Shown: positions 53,150-61,251, counted from the stretch's first letter. The stretch is DNA of 64,000 nucleotides from Spirochaetaceae bacterium (GCA_025358255.1 JANYKC010000095.1:240013-304012), one strand, 5' to 3'. Notes: generated by a model not told the origin, from the letters alone. Numbers and translations: made by a program.

Positions 53150-53209
53150 CTTTACCTTCGTCAAGGTTTTCAGGATGTTCGCAGGTCTGACCCTTGGGTT
53201 GTCCTCGTC

Positions 53210-53578
53210 TCAGACATTGCTCCCGAACACCGCCCCGCCCACCATCGGGATGAGCCACACGAGCCACACGAATATGCTGAACCTGTGGAAGGACAGGATG
53301 AGCTTCTCATCCTTCCGGACAAGGACGATGGTCGCCCAGGTGGCGTGGAAGAGCATGAGGATGATGGCCGCCATCCCGGTGACCCCGTGGATCGTGGACT
53401 TGAACATGCCGCCGGCGATGATGCCCATGGCGCCGGTGCCGACCGTGTCACAGACGAGGCCGCACCAGAAGACGATCGCATGCCACCATTTGAGGCGGCC
53501 CTTGATGCGCTCGGCCCAGACGCCCACGGAGTACAGGGCGAAGGCAGAGAGGATGAAAACCATGGCGATCGTCAGCAT
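53210..53578 (-). CDS. HsmA-family (TIGR03987-like) membrane protein
   Basis: A 122-aa protein with four helices: MLTIAMVFILSAFALYSVGV, then WWHAIVFWCGLVCDTVGTGA, GVTGMAAIILMLFHATWATI and FSIFVWLVWLIPMVGGAVFG. The GVWAERIKGRLKWWH and DTVGT motifs match the TIGR03987/HsmA family; function unknown. Last gene of the TetR operon, 52 bp after the preceding small membrane protein. Confidence 0.82.
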   Translation of the reverse strand: MLTIAMVFILSAFALYSVGVWAERIKGRLKWWHAIVFWCGLVCDTVGTGAMGIIAGGMFKSTIHGVTGMAAIILMLFHATWATIVLVRKDEKLILSFHRFSIFVWLVWLIPMVGGAVFGSNV

Positions 53579-53630
53579 TGGATGCTCCTAATGGAAAGTA
53601 TTGCTTGTCTTGCGGATGCTTGGGCCATGA

Positions 53631-53864
53631 TCAGGAAGCGTCGACCTCGACGATGACCTCAGCCTGCCTCTTGCGGCGGTCGTGGCGCATGCGCAGGACA
53701 TTCAGGCAGATGATCGCGACGAAGACGCCGAGCCGCCCCACCAAGGGAAGTGGCAGCGCGAGGGGAAGGACCACGAGGGCGACGCCCACCAGGGCATGGG
53801 AAAGGAGGTTCTTCCAGTTGGAAAGGTAGGCCACGAGGCCGCGGATGGGTGGCGGGAGCTTCAT
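53631..53864 (-). CDS. Small two-helix membrane protein
   Basis: A 77-aa protein with two hydrophobic helices (LLSHALVGVALVVLPLALPL and LVGRLGVFVAIICLNVLRM) and a basic then acidic tail (RHDRRKRQAEVIVEVDAS). ATG at 53862-53864 overlaps the TetR stop codon (ATGA) and follows GGAAGAAA. Function unknown; coupled to the regulator. Confidence 0.75.
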   Translation of the reverse strand: MKLPPPIRGLVAYLSNWKNLLSHALVGVALVVLPLALPLPLVGRLGVFVAIICLNVLRMRHDRRKRQAEVIVEVDAS

Positions 53865-54439
53865 GTCGTTTCTTCCTTTGCGTTGAGTGTTTCCGCCTCG
53901 AAGAGGCGGTCGATTATCGGAACCAGCCCCAGACAGCCTGAGCCGGCCTTCATGCTCATGCGCAGGAAGGCCCGTCCGACGATGTCCAGGGCGAGCGTGC
54001 GGTCGATTCCATCCGATGCGGGCCTGGTGGAGAGGATCTGGGCAATGAGGAAGAAAACTTCCTGTTCCAGGTTCTCCATGCTTCGCGCGTGGTACTGCTG
54101 CCCCTGGGCGGCATGGGCGAAGCCACCCTCCTCCCAAATGCGGCTATAGACCGTCATGAATTCCTTGAGCGAGGCGAAAAGCAGGGCAATGGCCTCGTCG
54201 GTGCTTTTTGTGCTTTCGAGCCCAAGCCTTACGTTCGAAAGGAAGGCGGAAAAGTCCTCCCCGACCACGGTGAAGGCTATTTCCTCCCTCGAGGAGAAAT
54301 AGTTGTAGATGGTCCCGGGCGCGACTCCCGCCCTGGACGCGATGGTGCGCAGGACCAAGGCGTCCCAGCCCTCCGCCTGGATATGGTCGCGAACAGAGGC
54401 AAGTATTTTTCCGCGCGCATCCTCGATGATCTTGGGCAT
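53861..54439 (-). CDS. TetR-family transcriptional regulator
   Basis: A 192-aa repressor with an N-terminal TetR helix-turn-helix (VLRTIASRAGVAPGTIYNYF, then SSREEIAFTVV) and a helical ligand-binding domain. ATG at 54437-54439 follows AAGGACTG. It heads an operon with two membrane proteins. A perfect palindrome lies over its own promoter, so it very likely represses itself; ligand unknown. The fatty-acid gene next door suggests an acyl ligand, which is inference. Confidence 0.88.
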   Translation of the reverse strand: MPKIIEDARGKILASVRDHIQAEGWDALVLRTIASRAGVAPGTIYNYFSSREEIAFTVVGEDFSAFLSNVRLGLESTKSTDEAIALLFASLKEFMTVYSRIWEEGGFAHAAQGQQYHARSMENLEQEVFFLIAQILSTRPASDGIDRTLALDIVGRAFLRMSMKAGSGCLGLVPIIDRLFEAETLNAKEETT

Positions 54440-54450
54440 TTCAGTCCTTA

Positions 54451-54467
54451 TATGAACATTGTTCATA
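54451..54467 (-). promoter_or_regulatory. Palindromic operator of the TetR operon
   Basis: TATGAACATTGTTCATA is a perfect 8-1-8 palindrome 12 bp before the tetR start codon. It overlaps the -10 of a promoter read on the minus strand: TTGACT (complement of 54488-54493), 17-bp spacer, GATTAT (complement of 54465-54470). Confidence 0.8.
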
Positions 54468-54537
54468 ATCGCCATTTTCGGGAAAAGAGTCAAGCATCCG
54501 ATGGCCGACAAGCCTTAGAAATACAACACGGTCAGCC

Positions 54538-54675
54538 ATGCCCAACGTGCTGCCGAAGGCGGACCGCGGCTTTCCATAGGTCCAGGGCAACTACCCGATT
54601 GCGGAAGCGGCCCTCCTTTTCGCGGGGAACTGGAAGATGGTCCTTGCCGGAATGAAGGAAGTCCTTGCGAAATAG
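54538..54675 (+). pseudogene. Short gene remnant with an in-frame stop
   Basis: ATG at 54538 reads MPNVLPKADRGFP, then TAG, then in the same phase VQGNYPIAEAALLFAGNWKM and VLAGMKEVLAK to TAG at 54673-54675. The part after the stop reads like a natural C-terminus. No family recognised; only about 45 codons remain. Confidence 0.35.
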
Positions 54676-54710
54676 CCCCTGCTTGTGTGGCACAGAGCCC
54701 AATTATTGTC

Positions 54711-54746
54711 TTGCACAGTTTTACACATCGCGTTACTATGTAAAAC
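54711..54746 (+). promoter_or_regulatory. Promoter and operator-like repeat of the acyl-CoA synthetase gene
   Basis: TTGCAC (54711-54716), 17-bp spacer, TACTAT (54734-54739). The arms GTTTTACA (54718-54725) and TGTAAAAC (54739-54746) are a perfect 8-bp inverted repeat spaced by 13 bp, covering the spacer and the end of the -10. The site differs from the TetR palindrome at 54451. Confidence 0.65.
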
Positions 54747-54758
54747 AAGGAGTCAAGC

Positions 54759-56687
54759 ATGCCGAACACCATTCCCCAGCTCTTTTTGGAAGTGGTCCGG
54801 GCCAATCCGGACGCCGTCGCCCAATACGCCAAGAACGCCAAGGGCGAATTCATGCCCACCAGCTACGCCCGACTCCTTGATGACGTGGCCCTCTTCGCCG
54901 CAGGGCTCAAGGCCATCGGCGTGACGCGGGGCGAGCGCGTCGGCCTCATCTCCGACAACAGGCCAGAATGGCTTGTCGCCGACCTGGCCATCCTGGGCCT
55001 GGGCGGCGCCGACGTCCCCCGCGGCTGCGATTCGACCGAGGACGAGATCCGCTACATCCTCGGCTTCAGCGAGTGCCGTTTTTCCATCCTCGAGAACGAG
55101 AAACAGCTGCGCAAGGTCCTGTCCTCGAAGGCCGCCCTTGGCGCGATCAAGGAGATCATCCTCTTCGACGATGCCGGCGAGGACGCCAAGAAAGAAGCGA
55201 AAGCGGCGGGCTTCAGCCTCCACAGCTACGCCGAGATCCGCGGCATGGGCCTTGCCTCAGGCGCGGAAGCTAGCGATCCCAAGCGACTCGTGGCCTCCTA
55301 TGAAGGGGCTGTGGCCGAAGGCCATGACCGCGAACTCGCCACCCTCATCTATACCTCGGGCACGACGGGCGAGCCCAAGGGCGTCATGCTCTGCCACCGC
55401 AACTTCATGCACCAGACCGACCAGATCCTCGAGATCGTCCCTGTCCAAGCGGGACACGTGTTCCTCTCGGTGTTGCCCATCTGGCACGTCTTCGAGCGCA
55501 TCGCCCAATACATGATCCTCGCGGCGGGGGCCGGCGTGGCCTACTCCAAGCCCATCGGCTCCATCATGCTCGCGGATTTCCAGACGGTCAGGCCCCAGTG
55601 GATGGCCTCGGTGCCCCGCATATGGGAATCGGTCCAGGACGGCGTCTACCGAAACATCAGGCAGCAGGGCGGCGTCAAGAAGGTCATGTTCTCCTTCTTC
55701 GTCGGCGTGGCGGAGACCTATGCCTACTTCAAGAACCACTTCCTCGGGCGGGTTCCCGACTTCGACCACCGCTCGCGCATCCTCGAGGTCGCCGCGTCGA
55801 GCCTGCCCCTCCTCCTCCTGGCCCCCCTGCGCGGCCTCGGCTGGCTCCTCGTGTTCAAGAAGATCCAGACCAAGCTCGGCGGACGCTTCATCGCAGGAAT
55901 CTCCGGCGGCGGCGCCCTCCCCCGCTCCGTGGACCGCTTCTTCGACTCCATCGGCGTCCGCATCCTGGAAGGCTACGGCCTCACCGAGACAGCCCCGGTC
56001 ATCGGGGTCCGTCCCCTGGCCAAGCCCACGGGTGGGACGGTAGGGCCGGCCCTCAAGGGCACCGAGGTCCTCATCGTCGACGAGACCGGCAAGTCCCTCG
56101 GCTTCGGCCACAAGGGCCGCATCCTGGTCCGCGGACCCCAGGTCATGCTCGGCTACTACAAGCAGCCTGAGCTGACGGCCAAGGTCCTCCGCCCCGATGG
56201 CTTCCTCGACACGGGCGACCTCGGGGTCCTCACCCGCCACGGCGAGATCAGGATCGCGGGCCGCATCAAGGACACCATCGTCCTCCGCGGCGGCGAGAAC
56301 ATCGAGCCCACGCCCATCGAGCAGCGCCTCTGCGAAAGCGCCCTCATCAAGCAGGTCATCGTCCTCGGGCAGGACATGCGCTGGCTCGCTGCCCTCATCG
56401 TGCCGGACGAGGACGCCATCATGGCCTTCGCCACGGAGAACAACGTGCCCATCGTCGACTACGAAAGCCTCCTCAAGCAGCCGGAGGTCCTGGAGCTCAT
56501 CGGGGACGAGATCAGCACGAGGGTCTCCGCGAAGACCGGTTTCAAGAGCTTCGAGAGGATTTTCCACTTCGCCCTCCTGGCCAAGCCCTTCGAGGTGGGC
56601 AAGGAGCTTTCGGCCAAGCAGGAGCTCAAGCGGCACACGATCAACGAGCTGTACGGCCACTTGATCGCAGGGCTGTTCAAGGAATAA
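54759..56687 (+). CDS. Long-chain fatty acid-CoA ligase
   Basis: Activates fatty acids with ATP and CoA through an acyl-adenylate. A 642-aa ANL-superfamily enzyme: P-loop LIYTSGTTGEPKGVMLCHRN, aromatic VLPIWHVFER, ISGGGALP, the adenylate motif EGYGLTETAP, DTGDLGVLTRHGEI, and RIKDTIVLRGGENIEPTPIE. The length and the membrane-associated insert (about 305-370) fit the long-chain (FAA/ACSL-like) group. ATG follows AAGGAGTCAAGC. Used for beta-oxidation or for recycling scavenged fatty acids into phospholipid. Confidence 0.92.
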   Translation: MPNTIPQLFLEVVRANPDAVAQYAKNAKGEFMPTSYARLLDDVALFAAGLKAIGVTRGERVGLISDNRPEWLVADLAILGLGGADVPRGCDSTEDEIRYILGFSECRFSILENEKQLRKVLSSKAALGAIKEIILFDDAGEDAKKEAKAAGFSLHSYAEIRGMGLASGAEASDPKRLVASYEGAVAEGHDRELATLIYTSGTTGEPKGVMLCHRNFMHQTDQILEIVPVQAGHVFLSVLPIWHVFERIAQYMILAAGAGVAYSKPIGSIMLADFQTVRPQWMASVPRIWESVQDGVYRNIRQQGGVKKVMFSFFVGVAETYAYFKNHFLGRVPDFDHRSRILEVAASSLPLLLLAPLRGLGWLLVFKKIQTKLGGRFIAGISGGGALPRSVDRFFDSIGVRILEGYGLTETAPVIGVRPLAKPTGGTVGPALKGTEVLIVDETGKSLGFGHKGRILVRGPQVMLGYYKQPELTAKVLRPDGFLDTGDLGVLTRHGEIRIAGRIKDTIVLRGGENIEPTPIEQRLCESALIKQVIVLGQDMRWLAALIVPDEDAIMAFATENNVPIVDYESLLKQPEVLELIGDEISTRVSAKTGFKSFERIFHFALLAKPFEVGKELSAKQELKRHTINELYGHLIAGLFKE

Positions 56688-56704
56688 GGCTTTTGTCCGG
56701 CTGG

Positions 56705-56741
56705 AAAAAAACAAGGGGCTGCCCATGCGGACAGCCCCTTG
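56705..56741 (-). terminator. Rho-independent terminator of the DUF4097 operon
   Basis: Perfect 10-bp stem CAAGGGGCTG (56712-56721) with CAGCCCCTTG (56732-56741), ten-base loop, followed on the minus strand by seven T (56705-56711). It closes the padR-DUF4097-DUF4097 operon; the + strand acyl-CoA synthetase ends just before it. Confidence 0.88.
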
Positions 56742-56761
56742 GCACATATGGGGAAGCGGAT

Positions 56762-57634
56762 TCAGAAGTCGATGTCGATGTCCCCGGACACGCTCTTGGC
56801 ATGGAGGCGCCTGCCGCCGCCGGCCACGGAAAGGGCGGCACGGCGCGGGCCGGCATTGTTGCCCACTTCGCCGTTGGGCGTCTTGAGCCTCCCGGACAAG
56901 GTCTCCGCGCGCAGTTCCAGGGAGGCTCCGGCCAGGGAAAGGCCGATGTGGCCCGTGGAAGTGTTGGCTTCCCCGCCGCCGAAATTCCCCGGCGCCTCGA
57001 TCTCTATGTCTCCGGCGTGGCTGAGGGCGCGGACCCGGCCCTTGGGCCTCGATATCGAAATCTCGCCTGAGCCTGTCTCCAGGTAAAGGTCAGCGGTGGA
57101 ATCCTCGATCTCCAGGTCTCCCGAATCGCTTTTGGCCGTCATCCTGCCTTCGGGCTTGGCGGCCTTGATGTTGCCCGAGACCGTCGAGATCTCGCAACTT
57201 CCCGTGGACTCGATCTCGATGGATCCGTCTCCGCTCCTGGCTTCAAGCGAGGCCGCGCCCGCGACCTTGATGGTCCCGGAGGAGGTCTCGAGGAGGAGGC
57301 CGATAGGCAAGCCGCGGACTTCGATGTCCCCGGTGCGGCCATGGATCTCGAGGTCATTGATGGATACGGGGAGGCGGACCGCTATCTCGGCGACCTTGAC
57401 CCTTCCCCCCTCGTCCCCTATCACAAGGATGCCTTCGATCCGGCGGACCGAAGGCTGCCAGGCAGCGACGGCCTCGCCGCTGCCGCGGAGCTCGAATTCC
57501 ATGGAAAGGTCCGTTCCTTCAATGAAGGTGGCGGAAATATCGGCGTCTGCAAAACGCAGGACAAGTCTTTCGGCGCCATCGGGGGCAAGCTGCACACGGT
57601 AAAACCCGGGGGCATTGTCGGTATCATCGGCCAT
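56762..57634 (-). CDS. DUF4097 beta-helix protein, shorter paralogue
   Basis: A 290-aa protein made largely of short beta-strand repeats with an SGD/SG turn about every 20 residues (LLLETSSGTIKV, SGDGSIEIES, STVSGNIKA, SDSGDLEIED, LETGSGEISI, SHAGDIEIEA, SVSGDIDIDF), typical of DUF4097. No signal peptide or membrane helix, so cytoplasmic as drawn. 74 bp after the longer paralogue. Function of the family is unsettled. Confidence 0.85.
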   Translation of the reverse strand: MADDTDNAPGFYRVQLAPDGAERLVLRFADADISATFIEGTDLSMEFELRGSGEAVAAWQPSVRRIEGILVIGDEGGRVKVAEIAVRLPVSINDLEIHGRTGDIEVRGLPIGLLLETSSGTIKVAGAASLEARSGDGSIEIESTGSCEISTVSGNIKAAKPEGRMTAKSDSGDLEIEDSTADLYLETGSGEISISRPKGRVRALSHAGDIEIEAPGNFGGGEANTSTGHIGLSLAGASLELRAETLSGRLKTPNGEVGNNAGPRRAALSVAGGGRRLHAKSVSGDIDIDF

Positions 57635-57708
57635 GGCGAACTCCGTGGATTAAAAATAACGTGCCATCATAGCATAACCACGGCTTTTGCTCGACCCCCA
57701 AACGGCTG

Positions 57709-58929
57709 CTAGTCGAGGGAGACCTCTATGTCACCCGAGACGCTCCTGAGGACGAAGGCTTTCCCGCCCCCTCCGACGCTGGTGGTGATCCGTCGAGGGA
57801 CCCTGTCATCGGCCTCCTCCTCGCCGACACAGAGGTCTCCAGAGACGCTTTCCGCGCTGAGGTCGAGGCCATTGGCGCTGCCTGCGGAGCCGATGCCTGA
57901 GAGGTCTACGCCGATGTCGCCCGAACTTGTGGCAATCTTGCCGCCGCGGAAGTCCCTCCCCGCCTCAAGCTCGACGGACCCTGACGATGTGTTGATCGAC
58001 ACCGAGCCGGCCTTGATCGCCAGCTCGACCTCGCCGGAACTCGTGATGATGACGGCGTCCCCGGAAAGGTCCTTGACCTCGATGTCGCCCGAGGCAGTCT
58101 TCACGCGCAGGGCTCCCATGGCGTCCTCCACGTTGACATCGCCCGAGATGGTGGCGACAGCCAGGCTGCTGCACGCGGAGATCTCGACGTCTCCCGACGC
58201 CGTCTCCACGCTGAGGCGCCCCGCGGACTCGATGGAAACGTCTCCAGACCTGGTCACCACGCGGCAATCGCGGTCTCCGGCGTCAAGCTCGACGTCGCCC
58301 GAGGAAGTCTCCGCCGAAATGCGCTGGATGGCCCGGGGAAAGCGCAACCTGAGCGTGCGGACCCTTGTCCCGTCCCGGTCCAGAAGGCTCAAGGCCTTGC
58401 CTTCCCGTCCCAGTTCAGGGGAATAGTCCTGGAGGCAATCGTCCTCGCCCTCAACCTCGATCTCGATCTCGATGGCGGACAGGGAAGAGGACCCTTGCGA
58501 AATGGCCAGGTCCGCGCTCGCGAATTCGAGCCGGAGGTCCTCCGCCCCGTCGAGGGAAAGCTGCCCCTTCCAGTCGCGTGAGGCAGCGGAAGATCCCCCG
58601 GCGAAGCCGCGGAGGGTCGACTTGAGGCTGGATGCAAAGGATGTCGGGCCGTGGTGGGGCTCCCTTGAGCCATCCGCCGGCCGTTCGCGACAGAACTGGG
58701 TTGTCCCCAGCTCCTCGAGGAGGCCTTGCGCCAGGATTTCCGGAGGCGTCAGGCTTGCCACGACCTCCTCCTCGGGAAGTTCCGGATGTCGAAGGCAGGA
58801 TTCGTCGATATGGCTTTCCATCTCGACAAGGAGTTCTCTGCGGAGGTCGGCGTCGATCGCGATGAATCCGCCATCCTTGCAGCCCAGAAGCGCGGCCTCG
58901 AGAATCGCCAGATACTCTTTCCTGTTCAT
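57709..58929 (-). CDS. DUF1700/HAAS-like domain fused to DUF4097 repeats
   Basis: A 406-aa protein. The N-terminal 75 residues (RRELLVEMESHIDESCLRHP, then EEEVVASLTPPEILAQGL) resemble the helical HAAS/DUF1700 module usually found next to PadR regulators. The remainder is DUF4097 beta-repeats (AETSSGDVELDAG, VVTRSGDVSIES, VETASGDVEIS, VATISGDVNVED, VKTASGDIEVKD and so on to SVSGDIEVSLD). ATGA overlap with the padR gene. Paralogue of the next gene. Unlike typical DUF1700 proteins it shows no transmembrane segment. Confidence 0.85.
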   Translation of the reverse strand: MNRKEYLAILEAALLGCKDGGFIAIDADLRRELLVEMESHIDESCLRHPELPEEEVVASLTPPEILAQGLLEELGTTQFCRERPADGSREPHHGPTSFASSLKSTLRGFAGGSSAASRDWKGQLSLDGAEDLRLEFASADLAISQGSSSLSAIEIEIEVEGEDDCLQDYSPELGREGKALSLLDRDGTRVRTLRLRFPRAIQRISAETSSGDVELDAGDRDCRVVTRSGDVSIESAGRLSVETASGDVEISACSSLAVATISGDVNVEDAMGALRVKTASGDIEVKDLSGDAVIITSSGEVELAIKAGSVSINTSSGSVELEAGRDFRGGKIATSSGDIGVDLSGIGSAGSANGLDLSAESVSGDLCVGEEEADDRVPRRITTSVGGGGKAFVLRSVSGDIEVSLD

Positions 58930-59273
58930 GCGTCCCTCCCTATCTGCCTGAAGGCTTCATAACCTGCCTCGTATTCGCCACGCATCGTGCCGAGCGCTTC
59001 CCTGCCCGAGGCGGAGAGCCGGTAATATTTCCGCGGATGTCCCCGTTCGGGGGTTTCCCATGACGCCTCGAGGGTGGATTCACGCGCCATGCGCGCCAGG
59101 AGCGGGTAGAGGGTCCCCTCGCCCACATCGATCCCCGCCACCCGGAGGCCTTCCATGAGGTCGAGGCCGTAGGTTTCGCCCTTGGCATCAAGCATGGCCA
59201 GGACGCAGAGTTCGAGAAAGCCCTTTCGAATCTGGGCGCGCCATTTTTCCAGATCGACCGCATGGCTTGTCAT
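58926..59273 (-). CDS. PadR-family transcriptional regulator
   Basis: A 115-aa winged-helix regulator: RKGFLELCVLAMLDAKGETY, then GLDLMEGL, GEGTLYPLLARMARE and RKYYRLSASGREAL, all PadR hallmarks. ATG at 59273 follows GGAGGGAAAG; a longer frame upstream runs through the promoter and is not used. First gene of an operon with two DUF4097 proteins. An ATGC-N8-GCAT site over its promoter fits PadR autoregulation. Confidence 0.9.
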   Translation of the reverse strand: MTSHAVDLEKWRAQIRKGFLELCVLAMLDAKGETYGLDLMEGLRVAGIDVGEGTLYPLLARMARESTLEASWETPERGHPRKYYRLSASGREALGTMRGEYEAGYEAFRQIGRDA

Positions 59274-59300
59274 GACTTTCCCTCCATAAGACATCATACT

Positions 59301-59333
59301 ATGCAATGTATAGCATAATGTGGGATATGGCAA
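59301..59333 (-). promoter_or_regulatory. padR promoter with PadR-type operator
   Basis: On the minus strand TTGCCA (complement of 59328-59333), 17-bp spacer, TACATT (complement of 59305-59310). ATGCAATGTATAGCAT (59301-59316) has the form ATGC-N8-GCAT, close to the ATGT-N8-ACAT sites known for PadR proteins, and covers the -10. Confidence 0.6.
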
Positions 59334-59365
59334 CTCATTTAAGAAACCCAATCTCGTTTTTTGTC

Positions 59366-59402
59366 TTGACAGAAATCCACAACTTTCATAAACTAGTTTA
59401 TG
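59366..59402 (+). promoter_or_regulatory. Promoter of the ABC operon with a 16-bp palindrome
   Basis: TTGACA (59366-59371), 17-bp spacer, TAAACT (59389-59394). The -10 lies inside CATAAACTAGTTTATG (59387-59402), a perfect 16-bp palindrome. The likely binder is the winged-helix regulator encoded second in the operon (60096-60428) or the PadR protein; not decidable by eye. Confidence 0.75.
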
Positions 59403-59427
59403 ATATAAACCACAAGGGGAGATAGAC

Positions 59428-60099
59428 ATGACCGAAACGGAGCTTAGAGACCTTGCCGCATCGGTTGAGGACCTCAAAAGGGCAGTCAAGAAGAACAACC
59501 CCCTCCTTCGCGGGATGATGACGACACGAGGATGGATACCCCTCACGGCCCTTGCAGGCATTGGGGTAGCCCTTTTTTGCCTACCGGCACAGGTCCTGGT
59601 CGTCGCCTATGGCAGCTTTGCCGCCATCCCTGCAGCCTACCGCGCAGCACTCTGGGCCGTCATTGTCCTCGTCCTCGTGCTGAGCGCCGTCTGGAAGGTC
59701 GTCCTCCTCACGCGCAAGGCCTCGGAAATGGAAAAGGACGCAGGGCTCGGCTCGGTGCTCCGTGCGCTTTTTTCCGGAGAGAATTTCCACATCGGCGTGC
59801 CCTTCATCCTCACCATGGCCGGCACCTCGGCTTTTGCCATCCTTGGCGGCCATCCCTGGTTCATCGTTCCCTCCATCGCCATCCCCACCTGCTTCTGGGC
59901 CAACTTCATTTCGACCCAGATCGGCCAGCCGATTTTCAAGGCGAGCGGCTGGTGGGTCCTGGTCACGGGGTTGGCGAGCCTGTTTTTCATTGAAAAAGCG
60001 CCTTTCATCTGGCTGTTCATCGTGTTCGGCGGCGTCTGTCTTGTCTTCGCGGGAACCATGATCTTCGCTGGAAGGCATGAGCGGGGCGAGGGGCGATGA
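59428..60099 (+). CDS. Six-helix membrane protein of unknown function
   Basis: A 223-aa protein: a short charged N-terminal helix (LRDLAASVEDLKRAVKKNNP) and six hydrophobic helices (GWIPLTALAGIGVALFCLPA; ALWAVIVLVLVLSAVWKVVL; and four between 115 and 215). ATG after AAGGGGAGATAG. ATGA overlap with the winged-helix gene. First gene of the ABC operon; perhaps a membrane sensor or partner of the regulator, by position only. Confidence 0.75.
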   Translation: MTETELRDLAASVEDLKRAVKKNNPLLRGMMTTRGWIPLTALAGIGVALFCLPAQVLVVAYGSFAAIPAAYRAALWAVIVLVLVLSAVWKVVLLTRKASEMEKDAGLGSVLRALFSGENFHIGVPFILTMAGTSAFAILGGHPWFIVPSIAIPTCFWANFISTQIGQPIFKASGWWVLVTGLASLFFIEKAPFIWLFIVFGGVCLVFAGTMIFAGRHERGEGR

Positions 60100-60428
60100 A
60101 GGAAAGGCGCATACTCGGGGAGCTCAGCCTGGACAGGCTGGTCCACGAAAGGGCGAGGCTCATGATCCTCACCCACCTGGCCTCGAGCGAAGGGGCCGAG
60201 ACCGGCTTCACCGACCTGAAGAACGCCTTGGGTCTCACGGCAGGCAACCTCTCGGTGCAGCTGCGGACCCTCGAGGATGCGAATTACGTGAAGATCGCGA
60301 AGGCCTACAGGGACAACAAGCCCTGGACGGGCGTCGCATTGACCGTTGAAGGAAAGAAGGCCATCGAGGCCTATGTGCGTGACCTGGAAGTGATCGTCGC
60401 CTCCCTGAGAGGCGGCCCTAAGGAGTGA
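60096..60428 (+). CDS. Winged-helix transcriptional regulator (HTH_34/MarR-like)
   Basis: A 110-aa DNA-binding protein: LDRLVHERARLMILTHLASS, then FTDLKNALGLTAGNLSVQLR (recognition helix), TLEDANYVKIAKAYRDNKPW and VALTVEGKKAIEAYVRDLE. This matches the short winged-helix family often placed before ABC exporters. Overlaps the membrane protein gene (ATGA). Candidate binder of the palindrome at 59387. Confidence 0.87.
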   Translation: MKERRILGELSLDRLVHERARLMILTHLASSEGAETGFTDLKNALGLTAGNLSVQLRTLEDANYVKIAKAYRDNKPWTGVALTVEGKKAIEAYVRDLEVIVASLRGGPKE

Positions 60429-60430
60429 CC

Positions 60431-61249
60431 ATGGCGATGTTGAGTCTCGAAAAGGTATCAAGGATCTACCGCAAGGGCGAGACCGAGGTCAGGGCCCTGG
60501 ACGCGGTCAGCCTCGTGGTGGAGGCGGGGGAATTCCTGGCCATCGTGGGGCCTTCGGGCTCGGGCAAGACCACCCTCCTCAACATCCTCGGCTGCCTCGA
60601 TTCACCCAGCTCAGGCGTCATCGTCTACGACGGGACCGACCTCCACAGCCTCGACGAGGTGAAGCTCTCGGCCTACCGACGCGACCGGATCAGCTTTGTC
60701 TTCCAGTCCTTCAACCTCGTGCCCGTCCTGACCGTGCGGGAGAACGTGGAGCTGCCCCTCGTGATCGAGGCCCGGGCCAAGGGCAGGAAGTTCGGCATGA
60801 ACGATGCCCAGATCAAGGCGGTGGCCCTCGAGATGATCGCGGCCGTGGGCCTTTCGGGCAAGGAAGACCGCTTTCCCCGCGAGCTCTCCGGAGGCCAGGA
60901 GCAGCGCGTGGCCATAGCGCGCGCCCTCGTGAAAAAGCCCCTCGTGGTCCTGGCCGACGAGCCGACGGCCAACCTCGACTCCAAGACGGCCGGCGAGATC
61001 CTGGACCTCATGCGCGACATCAACGCGAAGATGGGCACGACATTCATCTTCTCCACCCACGACCGCCTTGTGATGGAGAGGGCACGCCGCATCGTCAGCC
61101 TCCACGACGGGAACATCGCCTCCGACGTTTCCGGAACGGCCAACGGAACAAGGGTCGCCGCTTCAGCCGGAGGCGTTTCCGTGGCCAAGGAAGGGCCGAG
61201 TCCCGCCAGCGGGACTCGCGGATCAGTCTCCTCCGAAGGAGGGGACTGA
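60431..61249 (+). CDS. ABC transporter ATP-binding protein (LolD/MacB type)
   Basis: A 272-aa ATPase: Walker A VGPSGSGKTTLLN, Q-loop FVFQSFNLVPVLTVREN, signature ELSGGQEQRVAIARAL, Walker B VVLADEPTANLD, H-loop FSTHD. The signature reads LSGGQEQR where LSGGQQQR is usual. About 40 extra residues, rich in serine, glycine and alanine, follow the domain. ATG at 60431 lies six bases after AAGGAG; the GTG at 60425 directly abuts it and is less likely. Pairs with the two following permeases. Confidence 0.92.
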   Translation: MAMLSLEKVSRIYRKGETEVRALDAVSLVVEAGEFLAIVGPSGSGKTTLLNILGCLDSPSSGVIVYDGTDLHSLDEVKLSAYRRDRISFVFQSFNLVPVLTVRENVELPLVIEARAKGRKFGMNDAQIKAVALEMIAAVGLSGKEDRFPRELSGGQEQRVAIARALVKKPLVVLADEPTANLDSKTAGEILDLMRDINAKMGTTFIFSTHDRLVMERARRIVSLHDGNIASDVSGTANGTRVAASAGGVSVAKEGPSPASGTRGSVSSEGGD

Positions 61250-61251
61250 TC

